From Paraburkholderia hiiakae (GTDB lineage Bacteria > Pseudomonadota > Gammaproteobacteria > Burkholderiales > Burkholderiaceae), in assembly GCF_904848665.1 (NCBI RefSeq), contig NZ_CAJHCQ010000005.1:248001-312000 (forward strand): DNA of 64,000 bases. The letters run 5' to 3'. A program made the position numbers and the translations under genes. The notes beneath the pieces were generated by a model. The model made no database searches. It was not told the origin of the DNA and saw only the letters and a list, made by a program, of their open reading frames with translations. Numbering within the stretch: the first letter of the stretch is position 1; each line of letters opens with the position of its first letter. Below, one piece after another: positions 17,308 through 26,154 of the stretch.

Positions 17308-18225
17308 TTAGCCCAAACGGCCGGCGCGGCGAAGCTGTGCACCGATCTCCTTGATCCTCGCTTCTCCCGCGCGCAATGCATCGGCAGACGTATGAACGGA
17401 GTAGTGTCCGAGCACGAGCTTGTGCGGATGGGCGATGGCGGAGCCGAGAACGAACTCGCAGTCCTCGCTAGCCGTGAGGGCCACCGCATCTTCCGACTCG
17501 TCGAATACCACGAGTTCGTCGGCGAGGCGCGCGTTGCCCACTCTCAATGCGCCGCGTTGAACGCTCAACCAGGCAACGCTGTGCCCGGCTGGCGGCGTGT
17601 ACTGCCATTGTTCGCCGGCCTGAAGTCTCACGAGCAGATAGTTGATGCCCACAGGAGCCAGAACGGGGCTCGTGACTTCCCCGTAGCTGCCCAGGATGAC
17701 GGCCGCTGGACCCGTGCGAGGGATGTCGCCTGGGCGCAGGTACTGGCTGGCGGGAGAACCCAATTCGAGGGATGCCGGTAACGCGGTCCACAACTGATAA
17801 CCGCGCACCGTTCCACTTCCTCTAGCGCCGCCGCCATGCCAGACCCCACCGCCTGCATTCATCCACTCGACGCCGCCAACTGGCAGCACGCCTGATGCGC
17901 CCGTCGTGTCCTCATATTCCACCTCGCCTTGCAGAAGCACGGTCGTGGTCGCAAGACCCGAATGCGGATGCATGGAGAACCGCAGCGCCGCTGCGTCCTT
18001 GCTCTCGAAATAGTCGAGAAAGACGAATGGCTTCAGGATCTCGCCAAGGTCGCCCGGGCTGACCAGCCGCGTGATGGAGCCGTGTCGCCGCCCTGCCGTG
18101 CGCAAGACAACCGCTCTCGCGCTGTCTTGCGGCCCGGCGGTATCGAGCCCAGGCCGTACTTGAAGAGGTGTGCAATGAGCGGTTGATGCTTTTGATGCGG
18201 CGTGCGGAGTTGTATCGGACGACAT
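17308..18225 (-). CDS. Pirin-family cupin protein
   Basis: 305 residues of the pirin two-cupin fold. The metal site shows as 'FSMHPHSGLATTTVLLQGEVEYEDTTG' (two His) and 'VEWMNAGGGVWHGG' (His and Glu). Bacterial pirins bind iron; some have quercetinase activity and others act as regulators. It heads the pirin-doxX-AKR operon, which looks like a general quinone/electrophile response set rather than a dedicated pathway. The 148 bases upstream, shared with the convergent porin stop, carry no other gene. Confidence 0.9.
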   Translation of the reverse strand: MSSDTTPHAASKASTAHCTPLQVRPGLDTAGPQDSARAVVLRTAGRRHGSITRLVSPGDLGEILKPFVFLDYFESKDAAALRFSMHPHSGLATTTVLLQGEVEYEDTTGASGVLPVGGVEWMNAGGGVWHGGGARGSGTVRGYQLWTALPASLELGSPASQYLRPGDIPRTGPAAVILGSYGEVTSPVLAPVGINYLLVRLQAGEQWQYTPPAGHSVAWLSVQRGALRVGNARLADELVVFDESEDAVALTASEDCEFVLGSAIAHPHKLVLGHYSVHTSADALRAGEARIKEIGAQLRRAGRLG

Positions 18226-18373
18226 GATATTCAGGCGACAGCGCCGGTTGATGACATTGAGCTAGGGTAGGCGCTTACGTGTCCCACGAATAGCCTGTAT
18301 TTTTCGATGTAATCCATCGCCAGTGGAGATACGTGACCGGTGCCGCGCTGATGCGATGGCCAACCGCCGATTC

Positions 18374-19465
18374 CTAGAAAAAGTGCTGGATACCCAACGA
18401 GACGCCGGTTGTCGATCTGCCGGATGCCAGGCCGGCGCCCGCGAGCGATGCGACACTATTGGCGCCCGACGCATGCTGGTATGTGACCTGCTGGTAGACC
18501 GACGTGCGCTTCGAGAAAAGGTATGAGTTCGAGATCGTTATCGTCTTCCAGTTTCCGCCATCGAGATTTTCGACCCAGCCGCCAACCGCGATGATGTCGT
18601 CCGGCCTGACCGTCCAGTTCGCACCCGCGTCGACGGTATTGGCATTGCCCTGGCCTGTGGCCAGGGTGATGCGTGACTGCGTGAACGCGGCGTGCAGCAG
18701 AACGTGAGTGAACTGATAAGTCGCGCCGACTCCCCAGTTGACGAGTTTATCGGCCACAACGCCTTCGGATGCGCGCAACGGTGTACCAAACAGCGACGGG
18801 AGACCGACGAAACTGGAAAGCTCCAGGAAGCGGTTGTTCTCATTCGCGTAGGCGGCTGCGAGGCTGAGTGGACCGTTCTTGTACTGAACAAAGAACGAGT
18901 AGTTCCGCCCTTCGCTAAAGTTGCCTGGCACATTGCCAAATGCAAATTCCACACCGGTTGAGAAGCCGGCAAAGGTCGGGCTCACATACTTGACCGCGTT
19001 GGCGAACTGGAAAAAGTTGGCGACTTCGTCGAGGTTGCCCTGGTGGAGCGAAAGGATATTGCCGAGCAGCAGGGGCGTTTGATAGTTGGCGAGAACGTCA
19101 TACATGAAGCTGGGTTGGCGCCCGAGCGTGAGCGTGCCAAACGTGTCGGACTGCAGGCCAACGTAGGCCTTCCGGTTGAAGAGCGTTCCGGGAACGAGCG
19201 ACTGCCCGTTGTTCAACAAATACTCGCCCTGCAGGTCGAAGATCGTGCGCAAGCCGCCGCCGAGATCCTCCACGCCCTTCAAGCCGAAGATATCCGGCGC
19301 ATGCGTGTTGCCTTCCTGGACGAGGGAGTGTCCACCGACATTGCTGATGTATTGGACCGCTGTGTCGGCGATGCCATACAAGGTGACGCTCGATTGCGCA
19401 TGAGCGATGCCGCACATTGAAAATGCGGAAAGGGTTCCTGCCACTGCGTGTCTGCGAAAGGCCAT
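18374..19465 (-). CDS. OmpC-type outer-membrane porin
   Basis: 363 residues. N-terminal signal 'AVAGTLSAFSMCGIAHA' then 'QSSVTLYGIADTAVQY', mid 'LGRQPSFMYDVLANY' and a C-terminal 'IQHFF'. GGAG lies 8 nt before the ATG. It is transcribed from a strong minus-strand promoter at 19652-19681 that carries an inverted-repeat operator shared with the acyl-CoA ligase promoter at 25.7 kb, and is divergent from the iclR gene. It is therefore probably the uptake porin of the IclR-controlled pathway. Confidence 0.92.
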   Translation of the reverse strand: MAFRRHAVAGTLSAFSMCGIAHAQSSVTLYGIADTAVQYISNVGGHSLVQEGNTHAPDIFGLKGVEDLGGGLRTIFDLQGEYLLNNGQSLVPGTLFNRKAYVGLQSDTFGTLTLGRQPSFMYDVLANYQTPLLLGNILSLHQGNLDEVANFFQFANAVKYVSPTFAGFSTGVEFAFGNVPGNFSEGRNYSFFVQYKNGPLSLAAAYANENNRFLELSSFVGLPSLFGTPLRASEGVVADKLVNWGVGATYQFTHVLLHAAFTQSRITLATGQGNANTVDAGANWTVRPDDIIAVGGWVENLDGGNWKTITISNSYLFSKRTSVYQQVTYQHASGANSVASLAGAGLASGRSTTGVSLGIQHFF

Positions 19466-19613
19466 TGCTTTGACTCCGAAGCGGTAATTGTTCTTCTGAT
19501 GGATTGTGTCGATGAAGAAAAAGATTGCAGTACTAAGAAATCAGCTCGTAAAGCTCCATACCAGGGTCCAACGGCTCGTGTAACCTTGCGGACCACGGGC
19601 TTCTTGCGGTGTT

Positions 19614-19681
19614 GCATTCAACAATAATGAATGCGATAATTTATGTTGAATACTATAGGGGCCGCCCACGAGGGGTGTCAA
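19614..19681 (-). promoter_or_regulatory. Porin promoter with IclR-type operator
   Basis: On the minus strand TTGACA (19676-19681), 18 nt, TATAGT (19652-19657), so transcription would begin near 19645. The perfect inverted repeat GCATTC-N9-GAATGC (19614-19634) lies at about +12 to +32. The same repeat, with one base changed, lies at the same relative place at the ligase promoter. The position just after the start point suggests repression by the adjacent IclR protein, which is inference. Confidence 0.75.
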
Positions 19682-19742
19682 CAAGGTTGACGTGCGGGGA
19701 AACCCGGGCGGCGTGGGTTCAACACTTCAATACGGCAGCGAT

Positions 19743-20519
19743 ATGACCAATGTGAGCGCGAGGCGCGGCATTCAATCCGTCGAGATTGCGTTTCGAATTC
19801 TCTCGGCGTTGCAAACGAGCGTGCGAGCCCTTCCTCTGAAAGAGATTGCCGCACTGTCCGAACTCACGCCGAGCGCGACGAGCAACTACATGATTAGCCT
19901 CGTACGCACAGGCCTCGTGTCCGCGGATGAAAAGCCGGGATGCTACAAGCTCGGCCCGGCTTCGCTTGCGTTGGGGATGAGCGCGATCAACCAGCTCGAC
20001 GGCTTCGATATCGTGCGGCGTGAAGTGATTGCGCTGCGCGACGCCACGCTTAGCGGTGCGGCGGTGACGGCATGGACCGACGACGGGCCAGTGAGTCTGT
20101 TCAAGCAGGAGGGGCAGACGCGCAGCATTCTCGAATTGAGAACGGGCTTGATCCCACTGGTGACGACGGCAGCGGGAAAGCTGTTTATTGCCTGCCTGCA
20201 GGCCAGTCGCACTGACGAACTCATTGCTCGCGAAATGTCCGGCGAGAAGGATTGGAGTGCGGCCGCCATGCGGGAAGAAGCGAGCGCCGAACTGCGCAAG
20301 AATGGCTTTTCGATGGTTCATCGCGGTAATCTTGGCTATGTATCGGTTGCCGCCCCGATCTGGGACCGGGACGGGAATCTCCAGTTTGCAATCAGCCTCA
20401 TCGGGACGCCAGCCACGCTCGATACGGATATCAATGGCGAGGCGATCAAGGCGCTCCTCGAAAGCGCCGTTCGCGCGACGATTGCGCTGGGGGGAAAGGT
20501 CTCCCGCCAGATCGGATAG
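19743..20519 (+). CDS. IclR-family transcriptional regulator
   Basis: 258 residues. N-terminal winged helix 'QSVEIAFRILSALQTSVRALPLKEIAALSELTPSATSNY' followed by the IclR effector-binding domain ('DIVRREVIALRDATLSGAAVTAWTDDG', 'TTAAGKLFIACL', 'VSVAAPIWDRDG'). The chosen ATG follows an upstream GTG frame extension without a ribosome site. It is divergent from the porin and lies beside the alpha/beta hydrolase operon. Two copies of a matching operator, at 19614 and 25744, define its likely regulon. Small aromatic or aliphatic acids are the usual ligands of this family. Confidence 0.9.
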   Translation: MTNVSARRGIQSVEIAFRILSALQTSVRALPLKEIAALSELTPSATSNYMISLVRTGLVSADEKPGCYKLGPASLALGMSAINQLDGFDIVRREVIALRDATLSGAAVTAWTDDGPVSLFKQEGQTRSILELRTGLIPLVTTAAGKLFIACLQASRTDELIAREMSGEKDWSAAAMREEASAELRKNGFSMVHRGNLGYVSVAAPIWDRDGNLQFAISLIGTPATLDTDINGEAIKALLESAVRATIALGGKVSRQIG

Positions 20520-20528
20520 ACGCCTGGG

Positions 20529-21395
20529 TCACGTGTCTCCAACGGCTGCTGCTGCCAATACGATGGCATTGAACCTGCCCGGCGCTTCCAGTTTCGGCAT
20601 GTGGCCGATACCATCGAGCACATGAAGCGTCGAATTGCGCGCGGCCTCGTGTATAGGGCGCGCGTGATCGTTGCCAGGCGCGATGTGGTCATCGTCGCCG
20701 ATAACGATGGAAATCGGCGCCTCGACCGACGCGACCACAACTGGCGTATACGCAGAGAAGAGCATGTCGACGGCATGCTCCCATCCCGTTGGCGTAACCG
20801 CGTCCCGGAGTGTCGAGACGAGGGCACGGACCTGGGGCGTGGCGTTGGGGGCGAGCAGGGCGTCGACCACCGCGGCGCGTGCTTCGGGAGACTGAGCCGC
20901 CCCGCTTCGCATCAGCACCTCGCGAGCGGCGGCGCGGTCCGAAAGCGGCAGGTGAGCGCGTGCGACGTTGGGCGCGCTCAATACGAGGGCGCGCGTTGCG
21001 TATGCGTATTGCGCCGCAAATGTCGCGGCGATGACGCTGCCCCACGAACTGCCGACAACGGTTGCACGCGAGATGCCCAGCGCCGTCATCATCGCCATGA
21101 CGGCTTCGGCATAGTCTGCGGCGCCAGGCGTTGCGATCGCGAACGGGCTGCTTTGTCCGTAGCCCGGGGCATCCCATGCGATCACGCGATGGCGCGTGGC
21201 AAGTGCCGCGAGTTGCGCGCGGTATCCCGCCGAGTTCGATCCAATGCCGTGCAGCAGGACGATGGGTGGCGCTGCTTCGTCGCCCGCCGCGCGGTAAGCG
21301 ATGGTTTGCTTGCCGCTTAGCGTGTCGAGGTTCAACTGGATCTGTGCCACGGGAGGCAAAGAGGCTTCGAGTAAGCGGCTATCTGTTTCAGTCAT
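20529..21395 (-). CDS. Alpha/beta hydrolase
   Basis: 288 residues. 'IVLLHGIGSNSAGYRAQLAAL' is the oxyanion-loop strand, 'VVGSSWGSVIAA' the nucleophile elbow with the catalytic Ser, 'VIGDDDHIAP' the likely Asp and 'LDGIGHMPKLE' the His. This is the fold of meta-cleavage hydrolases and 3-oxoadipate enol-lactonases. It is the last gene of the minus-strand ligase-VOC-monooxygenase-reductase series, 46 nt after the flavin reductase. It could hydrolyse an ester, lactone or ring-cleavage product; substrate unknown. Confidence 0.88.
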   Translation of the reverse strand: MTETDSRLLEASLPPVAQIQLNLDTLSGKQTIAYRAAGDEAAPPIVLLHGIGSNSAGYRAQLAALATRHRVIAWDAPGYGQSSPFAIATPGAADYAEAVMAMMTALGISRATVVGSSWGSVIAATFAAQYAYATRALVLSAPNVARAHLPLSDRAAAREVLMRSGAAQSPEARAAVVDALLAPNATPQVRALVSTLRDAVTPTGWEHAVDMLFSAYTPVVVASVEAPISIVIGDDDHIAPGNDHARPIHEAARNSTLHVLDGIGHMPKLEAPGRFNAIVLAAAAVGDT

Positions 21396-21441
21396 GGCTC
21401 AATGTGGTCGCTATTGATAGCGCTATGCGCGGGGTGGGCAT

Positions 21442-22551
21442 TCACGCTTCACGCAGCGCTACAGAAATTTCCTGTGCGGTGGCCTTGAGGGCTTGCGCGC
21501 AAGGTCCGTCGGTTGCCGCATCGAATTGTTCCGCGGGGCCGATTGCCGTCAAGGCAAGCACGGCCACGCCGTCGGGCGAAAGGATGGGCACACTGATCGC
21601 ATTGGCAAGGACGCGGTCGTCATAGAACGGTCCAGGGCGCCGCGTCGCTACGCTCGAAGCTCTGACCGATTCAAGCATGCCTGAAAAGGTCTCTGCAGCA
21701 ACTGGCAAATCCTGTGACTCGCGTCGAGCGTTCTCACGCAACTCCGCGACAACGAACCGGTCGATCGCTTCAGGCGGAAGAAAGGCCGCCAGTGCAAGCC
21801 CGGAAGCGGAAGACGTCACCGGCAGCACCAGTCCCAGAGGCAGATCCGCGGCCACAGGTGTCGCTGCAGCCTGCCAGGCGATCACAGTCGGTCCGTGATT
21901 GCCCCATGCCACCAGGGCGAGCGATTTGTCGAGCGTACTGGCGAGCCGCAAGATGCTGCGGCTCGCCAGTCGCACCGCATGCGGCTGGGATTTCATCGCA
22001 CCCTGCGTTCCGACCGGAGCGTGACCCAGGTCGTGCGGATCGGCCACCAGATACTGGCCGCCGCCAAAGACCAGTGGCCGTCGCGCGCTTTGGCGAATGC
22101 GTTCGACTGAACCGAGAAAGATCACATGGTCGCCGCCGGGATAGCTGGCAACGACCTTGCATTCGAGCCAGGCACTGCAATCGCGCAGTACGGGGAGGCC
22201 GTCGACCCCGACGTCGTACTCGATGCCCGAGAACTTGTCCGGCGATCGAGTGGCGAAATGATTGGCCACGCCGTACTGGTCTTCCGCCAGGATGTTGATC
22301 GCGAAGCGGTCTGAATCCCTGAAGGCCGAATGGCTTCCAGCGGATGTCGCCTGGCTCCACAAAACAAGCGGCGGGTCGAGGGACACTGAGGAAAACGAAT
22401 TGGCGGTGAGGCCATGCATTTTTCCTTCGGTGTCGACTGTGGTCACCACGGTTACGCCAGTTACAAAGGACCCCAAAACGTTTCTCAGCTGACGTTTGTC
22501 GAAAGTTCCGATGGCTGATCGTTCGTGTTCGGACAGAGGAACCGCGTTCAT
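21442..22551 (-). CDS. Flavin reductase fused to an IclR-type effector domain
   Basis: 369 residues, twice a normal flavin reductase. Residues about 15-175 are the HpaC-like domain ('LRNVLGSFVTGVTVVTTVD', 'GLTANSFSSVSLDPPLVLW', 'FAINILAEDQ', 'GGDHVIFLGSVE'). Residues about 190-369 resemble an IclR ligand-binding domain without its DNA-binding part ('RSILRLASTLDKSLALVAWG', 'LGLVLPVTSSASGLALAAFL', 'ISVPILSPDGVAVLALTAIG'). It should supply reduced FMN or FAD to the monooxygenase encoded by the gene it overlaps (ATGA at 22548-22551). The extra domain may sense the substrate and gate NADH use, as described for a reductase with a MarR-like tail in Acinetobacter; this is inference. Confidence 0.87.
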   Translation of the reverse strand: MNAVPLSEHERSAIGTFDKRQLRNVLGSFVTGVTVVTTVDTEGKMHGLTANSFSSVSLDPPLVLWSQATSAGSHSAFRDSDRFAINILAEDQYGVANHFATRSPDKFSGIEYDVGVDGLPVLRDCSAWLECKVVASYPGGDHVIFLGSVERIRQSARRPLVFGGGQYLVADPHDLGHAPVGTQGAMKSQPHAVRLASRSILRLASTLDKSLALVAWGNHGPTVIAWQAAATPVAADLPLGLVLPVTSSASGLALAAFLPPEAIDRFVVAELRENARRESQDLPVAAETFSGMLESVRASSVATRRPGPFYDDRVLANAISVPILSPDGVAVLALTAIGPAEQFDAATDGPCAQALKATAQEISVALREA

Positions 22552-23570
22552 GACGGAACCCTTTCCAGTTCGCCGAATGCCGGCATGACGGATTCGTGGA
22601 AGAGTCCGATCGACGTTTTTGCTTCCTGCATCGACATATTTCCGAACATGAACGTGCCGATGAGATAGTTGAAACCGCCGTTGCTTGCCTGTTCCAGCAG
22701 TTTTTCACGGACGGTTTCCGGCCGTCCCACCACGGCGAGGCCCGACTCCACGAGCGGTTCGAACGTTGGGGGAAGCTTCTGGTTGACGGGTTCGGTGCCG
22801 TGCTTCTTCCAGAGTTTGATGAAGTTCGGATAGAACGCAGACCATGCCCGCGAGCCGATTTCCATCGCTTCCCGATCTGTTTCCGCTACGACGATATAGC
22901 GATTCACGCCCATGAGCGGTTCAGCGTCAAACGGATGCCGTTTCGCGAATTCTTCACGATACCGGTCGGTGATCGCCCTGACTCGCGCAATGGGACCGGC
23001 GCACACGATGTTCATCTTTTCCTGTGCGGGCCAAACCGTCGACTCGGGCGAAGCCAGTGCGTACCATGTCGGCGGCGGCGACTGCAGCGGCTTGATCTCG
23101 ACGGGAACGTCCTTGAACTTCCAGAACGTGCCTTCGTAGTTGAGCGTATCGGAGTTGAGGAAGCGCTTCACGACTTCATACGACTCGACATATCTGGCCT
23201 GAGCCGTGGCAGGGTCGATACCGAGCGCTTCGATCTCGTGGGGCGAGGCGCCGCGCCCCACGCCATATTCGAAGCGGCCGCCGCTCAAATGATCGAGCAT
23301 GCAGATTTCTTCGGCGAGTCGCACGGGATGATGGATCGGAAGAATGTAGACGAGCGGAGACAGGCGCAGCTTGCGGGTGCGCTGCGCGGCGGCGGCGAGG
23401 AACACGCTTTGTGACGGGCACGCGCTCAGCGTGGTCGCGTGGTGTTCCGACACGTGATAGCAGTGAAAGCCGAGCTTGTCGTACAGTTCGATGATCTGCA
23501 GCCTCTCTTCGTACTGCTGATTGATAGGAAGACCATTGCGATCGTTTTGATCAAAAATTCCGAACTTCAT
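22548..23570 (-). CDS. Luciferase-like (LLM-class) flavin-dependent monooxygenase
   Basis: 340 residues of the bacterial-luciferase TIM-barrel family: 'MKFGIFDQNDRNG', 'YHVSEHHATTLSACPSQSVFLAAAAQRT', 'LPIHHPVRLAEEICMLDHLSGGRFEYGVGRG' and 'ALASPEST'. These enzymes use reduced flavin from a partner reductase, here the overlapping downstream gene, to oxygenate substrates such as aldehydes, ketones or chelators. GGAA before the ATG sets the start. The neighbours (ligase, VOC, hydrolase) suggest oxidation of a carboxylic acid derivative or its ring, but the substrate cannot be read. Confidence 0.9.
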   Translation of the reverse strand: MKFGIFDQNDRNGLPINQQYEERLQIIELYDKLGFHCYHVSEHHATTLSACPSQSVFLAAAAQRTRKLRLSPLVYILPIHHPVRLAEEICMLDHLSGGRFEYGVGRGASPHEIEALGIDPATAQARYVESYEVVKRFLNSDTLNYEGTFWKFKDVPVEIKPLQSPPPTWYALASPESTVWPAQEKMNIVCAGPIARVRAITDRYREEFAKRHPFDAEPLMGVNRYIVVAETDREAMEIGSRAWSAFYPNFIKLWKKHGTEPVNQKLPPTFEPLVESGLAVVGRPETVREKLLEQASNGGFNYLIGTFMFGNMSMQEAKTSIGLFHESVMPAFGELERVPS

Positions 23571-23625
23571 GATTTTTCCAGTAATTGAGGATTGGGTGAT
23601 CGAGCGCTGGCGCGGGCCTGGTCGA

Positions 23626-23991
23626 TTAACGCGTCGAAGTCTTGCTGAAGACCTGGAAGATGTTGTCTTCAGGGTCTTTGTAAGTGACGACGAAGCCATG
23701 CGCTCCCATGTCGCGCTGCCCGAGCAGCACACCGCCCGCGGAGAGGATTTTCTGTTCGACTTCCGCACGCACGTCGCCGGTAACCTGGAAGACGGGGACA
23801 GCGCCGACCGCCCCTTGTGCGGCTTCCTCTGCGGAACTCAGCGCAAACGCGCTACGCTGCAGGCGGAATTGCGTCCACTTGTTCGCGTCGCGAAACTGGA
23901 CAGGCATATTGAACGCCGCGATATAGAACTCGGAAAGCCGGCCGATATCTTTTGCGACGATATAGACCGATTGCATGTCAACTTCTGCCAT
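23626..23991 (-). CDS. VOC-family (glyoxalase/dioxygenase fold) protein
   Basis: 121 residues, a single VOC module: 'VYIVAKDIGRLSEFYIAAFNMP' (first beta-alpha-beta) and 'SAGGVLLGQRDMGAHGFVVTYKDPEDNIFQVF' (second). The first metal His of glyoxalases is replaced (VYIVAKD), so an enzyme role is uncertain; binding proteins of this fold also exist. GGAG lies 11 nt before the ATG. It sits 55 nt upstream of the monooxygenase and 70 nt downstream of the ligase, in one apparent operon. Confidence 0.82.
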   Translation of the reverse strand: MAEVDMQSVYIVAKDIGRLSEFYIAAFNMPVQFRDANKWTQFRLQRSAFALSSAEEAAQGAVGAVPVFQVTGDVRAEVEQKILSAGGVLLGQRDMGAHGFVVTYKDPEDNIFQVFSKTSTR

Positions 23992-24061
23992 GGCGAGTGC
24001 TCCAGTAAACTGTGATTGGGGGAAGGTGGGCGACCTGGCGAATGCCACGCGCCAACGAGCG

Positions 24062-25723
24062 TTAGGCTGTTTGTTGGTCTTGCAGACCGAGTTCATCGCT
24101 CATGATTTGCCGGATCAGGTACTTCTGAATCTTCCCTGTCACGGTAGTCGGAAACGCATCGACAAAGCGAATGTATTTGGGCACTTTGTAATGCGCTATC
24201 CGTTGCTGGCAGAATTCGCGGACGATGCCTTCGTCAAGCATGGCGCCAGGCGTGCTGACGATCCACGCGCAGAGTTCTTCACCATAATGCTTGTCAGGTA
24301 CGCCGACCACCTGAACGTCGAGCACGCCGGGGCAGGTGTACAGGAATTCTTCGATCTCGCGCGGATAGAGGTTTTCGCCGCCGCGGATGACCATGTCCTT
24401 GATTCGTCCAACGATGTTGACGTAGCCCGCCGTATCCATCGTTGCGAGGTCGCCTGTGTGCATCCAGCCTTTGGCGTCGATGGCTTCTTTCGTCCTGTCA
24501 TCCTGGTTCCAGTAGCCGAGCATGACCGAATAGCCGCGTGTGCAGAGCTCGCCAGCCTGACCGCGGTTCACGGTTTCGCCGGTCACCTGGTCGACAATTT
24601 TTACCTCGAGATGCGGCAGGACCTGGCCGACCGTGGTGACGCGCTTGTCGAGCGGGGTATCCGTCATGCTCTGGCAACTCACGGGGCTGGTCTCCGTCAT
24701 GCCATAGGCGATGGTGATTTCGGAGAGATGCATTTCGTCCACTACGCGCCGCATGATTTCGATCGGGCAAGGCGAGCCGGCCATGATGCCGGTGCGTAGC
24801 GTGCGCTTGTCGAATGCAGCAAAGCGCGGGTGATTCAACGCGGCGATGAACATGGTGGGCACGCCGAGCAGCGCCGTGCATCGCTCGGCCTGCACGGCTT
24901 CGAGAACGGCTTCAGCGTCGAATCTTGCCGAGGGATAGACGATTGTCGAGCCGTGTGTGAGCGATGCCAGATTGCCCATGACCATGCCGAAGCAGTGGTA
25001 CATCGGCACGGGCACGCAGACGCGATCCATTTGGGTGAGCTTCATGCATTCGCCCACGAAATACCCGTTGTTCAGGATATTGCGGTGACTCAGCGTCGCC
25101 GCCTTGGGAAGTCCGGTCGTCCCACTGGTGAACTGGATATTGACGGCGTCGTCCGGGCGCACGGTTGGGCGGACGTCGTCGAGCAATGTGCGGCCGGCCG
25201 CCGCGTGGTCGAACAGACTGGAGAAGCGTTGCGCGCCCGCTTCGTCCGGAGCGCCACTTTCGTCGATCCACCAGATCGTCTCGAGCTTCGGCAAGCGGGA
25301 CTTGCCCAATTCCCTCAGCATGTTCAGATATTCGCTCGATCGATACTGGACCATCGTCACGATCGCCTTGCACCCCACCAGGTTCAACGCATGCTCGAGC
25401 TCGGCGCGCCGGTAGGCCGGGTTGATGTTCACGAGAATCAAGCCGGCCTTTGCCGTGGCTAGTTGCATGAGCAGCCACGCAATGTTCGTGTGCGACCAGA
25501 TGCCGATCCGGTCGCCGGGCTCGAGTCCCGAGGCAAGCAATCCCGCGGCGAGATCGTCCGATTGTTGTCGAAGCTCGCCGTAGGTGAGGCGGATGCCTTC
25601 ATGCCGGCTGATGACCGCAGCATGCTCATTCAACCGATTGGCGATTGCATCGAAGTAGTCGCCAATCGTCTGATTGATGAGCGCCGTGGAGCGTGTTCCG
25701 CGCTCATACGAAAGCGTATTCAT
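24062..25723 (-). CDS. AMP-dependent acyl-CoA ligase
   Basis: 553 residues of the ANL superfamily. The phosphate loop is '[22 protein letters not shown]'-like, then '[16 protein letters not shown]' and the hinge '[20 protein letters not shown]', ending with a C-terminal '[12 protein letters not shown]' catalytic Lys. It activates a carboxylic acid to its CoA thioester with ATP; the closest styles are medium-chain or aryl acid ligases. CCAGGAG before the ATG gives a strong start. It is the first gene after the operator-bearing promoter at 25.7-25.8 kb, so it begins the IclR-controlled operon. Confidence 0.92.
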   Translation of the reverse strand: MNTLSYERGTRSTALINQTIGDYFDAIANRLNEHAAVISRHEGIRLTYGELRQQSDDLAAGLLASGLEPGDRIGIWSHTNIAWLLMQLATAKAGLILVNINPAYRRAELEHALNLVGCKAIVTMVQYRSSEYLNMLRELGKSRLPKLETIWWIDESGAPDEAGAQRFSSLFDHAAAGRTLLDDVRPTVRPDDAVNIQFTSGTTGLPKAATLSHRNILNNGYFVGECMKLTQMDRVCVPVPMYHCFGMVMGNLASLTHGSTIVYPSARFDAEAVLEAVQAERCTALLGVPTMFIAALNHPRFAAFDKRTLRTGIMAGSPCPIEIMRRVVDEMHLSEITIAYGMTETSPVSCQSMTDTPLDKRVTTVGQVLPHLEVKIVDQVTGETVNRGQAGELCTRGYSVMLGYWNQDDRTKEAIDAKGWMHTGDLATMDTAGYVNIVGRIKDMVIRGGENLYPREIEEFLYTCPGVLDVQVVGVPDKHYGEELCAWIVSTPGAMLDEGIVREFCQQRIAHYKVPKYIRFVDAFPTTVTGKIQKYLIRQIMSDELGLQDQQTA

Positions 25724-25743
25724 GGAGTCTCCTGGATGTTCTT

Positions 25744-25808
25744 GCATTCAACAATAATGAACGCGTACAGCATAGTTGTATGTTAGGATGCTGTCACGGA
25801 CGTGTCAA
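25744..25808 (-). promoter_or_regulatory. Ligase operon promoter with IclR-type operator
   Basis: On the minus strand TTGACA (25803-25808), 17 nt, TAACAT (25780-25785), start near 25773. The inverted repeat GCATTC-N9-GAACGC (25744-25764) follows at about +9 to +29. Seventeen of the bases around it are identical to the porin operator at 19614-19634 and lie in the same orientation to the promoter. Both genes are thus likely to answer to the same IclR protein. Confidence 0.75.
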
Positions 25809-25870
25809 CCCGTTTTGCCGCTGTCGTGACTTTTTGAATGTCGGTGCAAAACCAGTAGGCTTTCGATCAA

Positions 25871-26140
25871 ATGCAACCGGAGATCACCCTCACTAATGCA
25901 GGCGACCTTGTCATGATTGGTTTGGAGAACGAAGCAAAACACAGTGCAGTTGACCCGCACCTTTGCGAAGGCTTGCTTGGCGCGCTAGAACGTATTGGGG
26001 CGACGAAGCAGTACCGTCGCCGCGATCATTTGCTCGATGGCGCGGATCTTTTCGGCAGGCGCCAATCTCGCCCAGATTCTGGAGAAGTTGGACGGGGCGG
26101 ACGGGTTTCTCGAAGCAGTGGCCGGTGAAGGGCCATCGCA
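25871..26140 (+). pseudogene. Remnant of an enoyl-CoA hydratase (crotonase) gene
   Basis: The plus-strand frame starting at 25871 begins like a crotonase ('VMIGLENEAKHSAVDPHLCEGLLGALERI'-type segment), then the match moves to another frame from about 25995 ('AIICSMARIFSAGANLAQIL'), which is the family's oxyanion-hole region 'FSAGADL'. The match stops near 26130, just before the stop codon of the minus-strand LysR gene, so about two thirds of the protein is gone. A frameshift plus a truncation makes a working product very unlikely. An intact crotonase lies at 28844-29632. Confidence 0.65.
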
Positions 26141-26154
26141 CACTCAGGTTCTCG

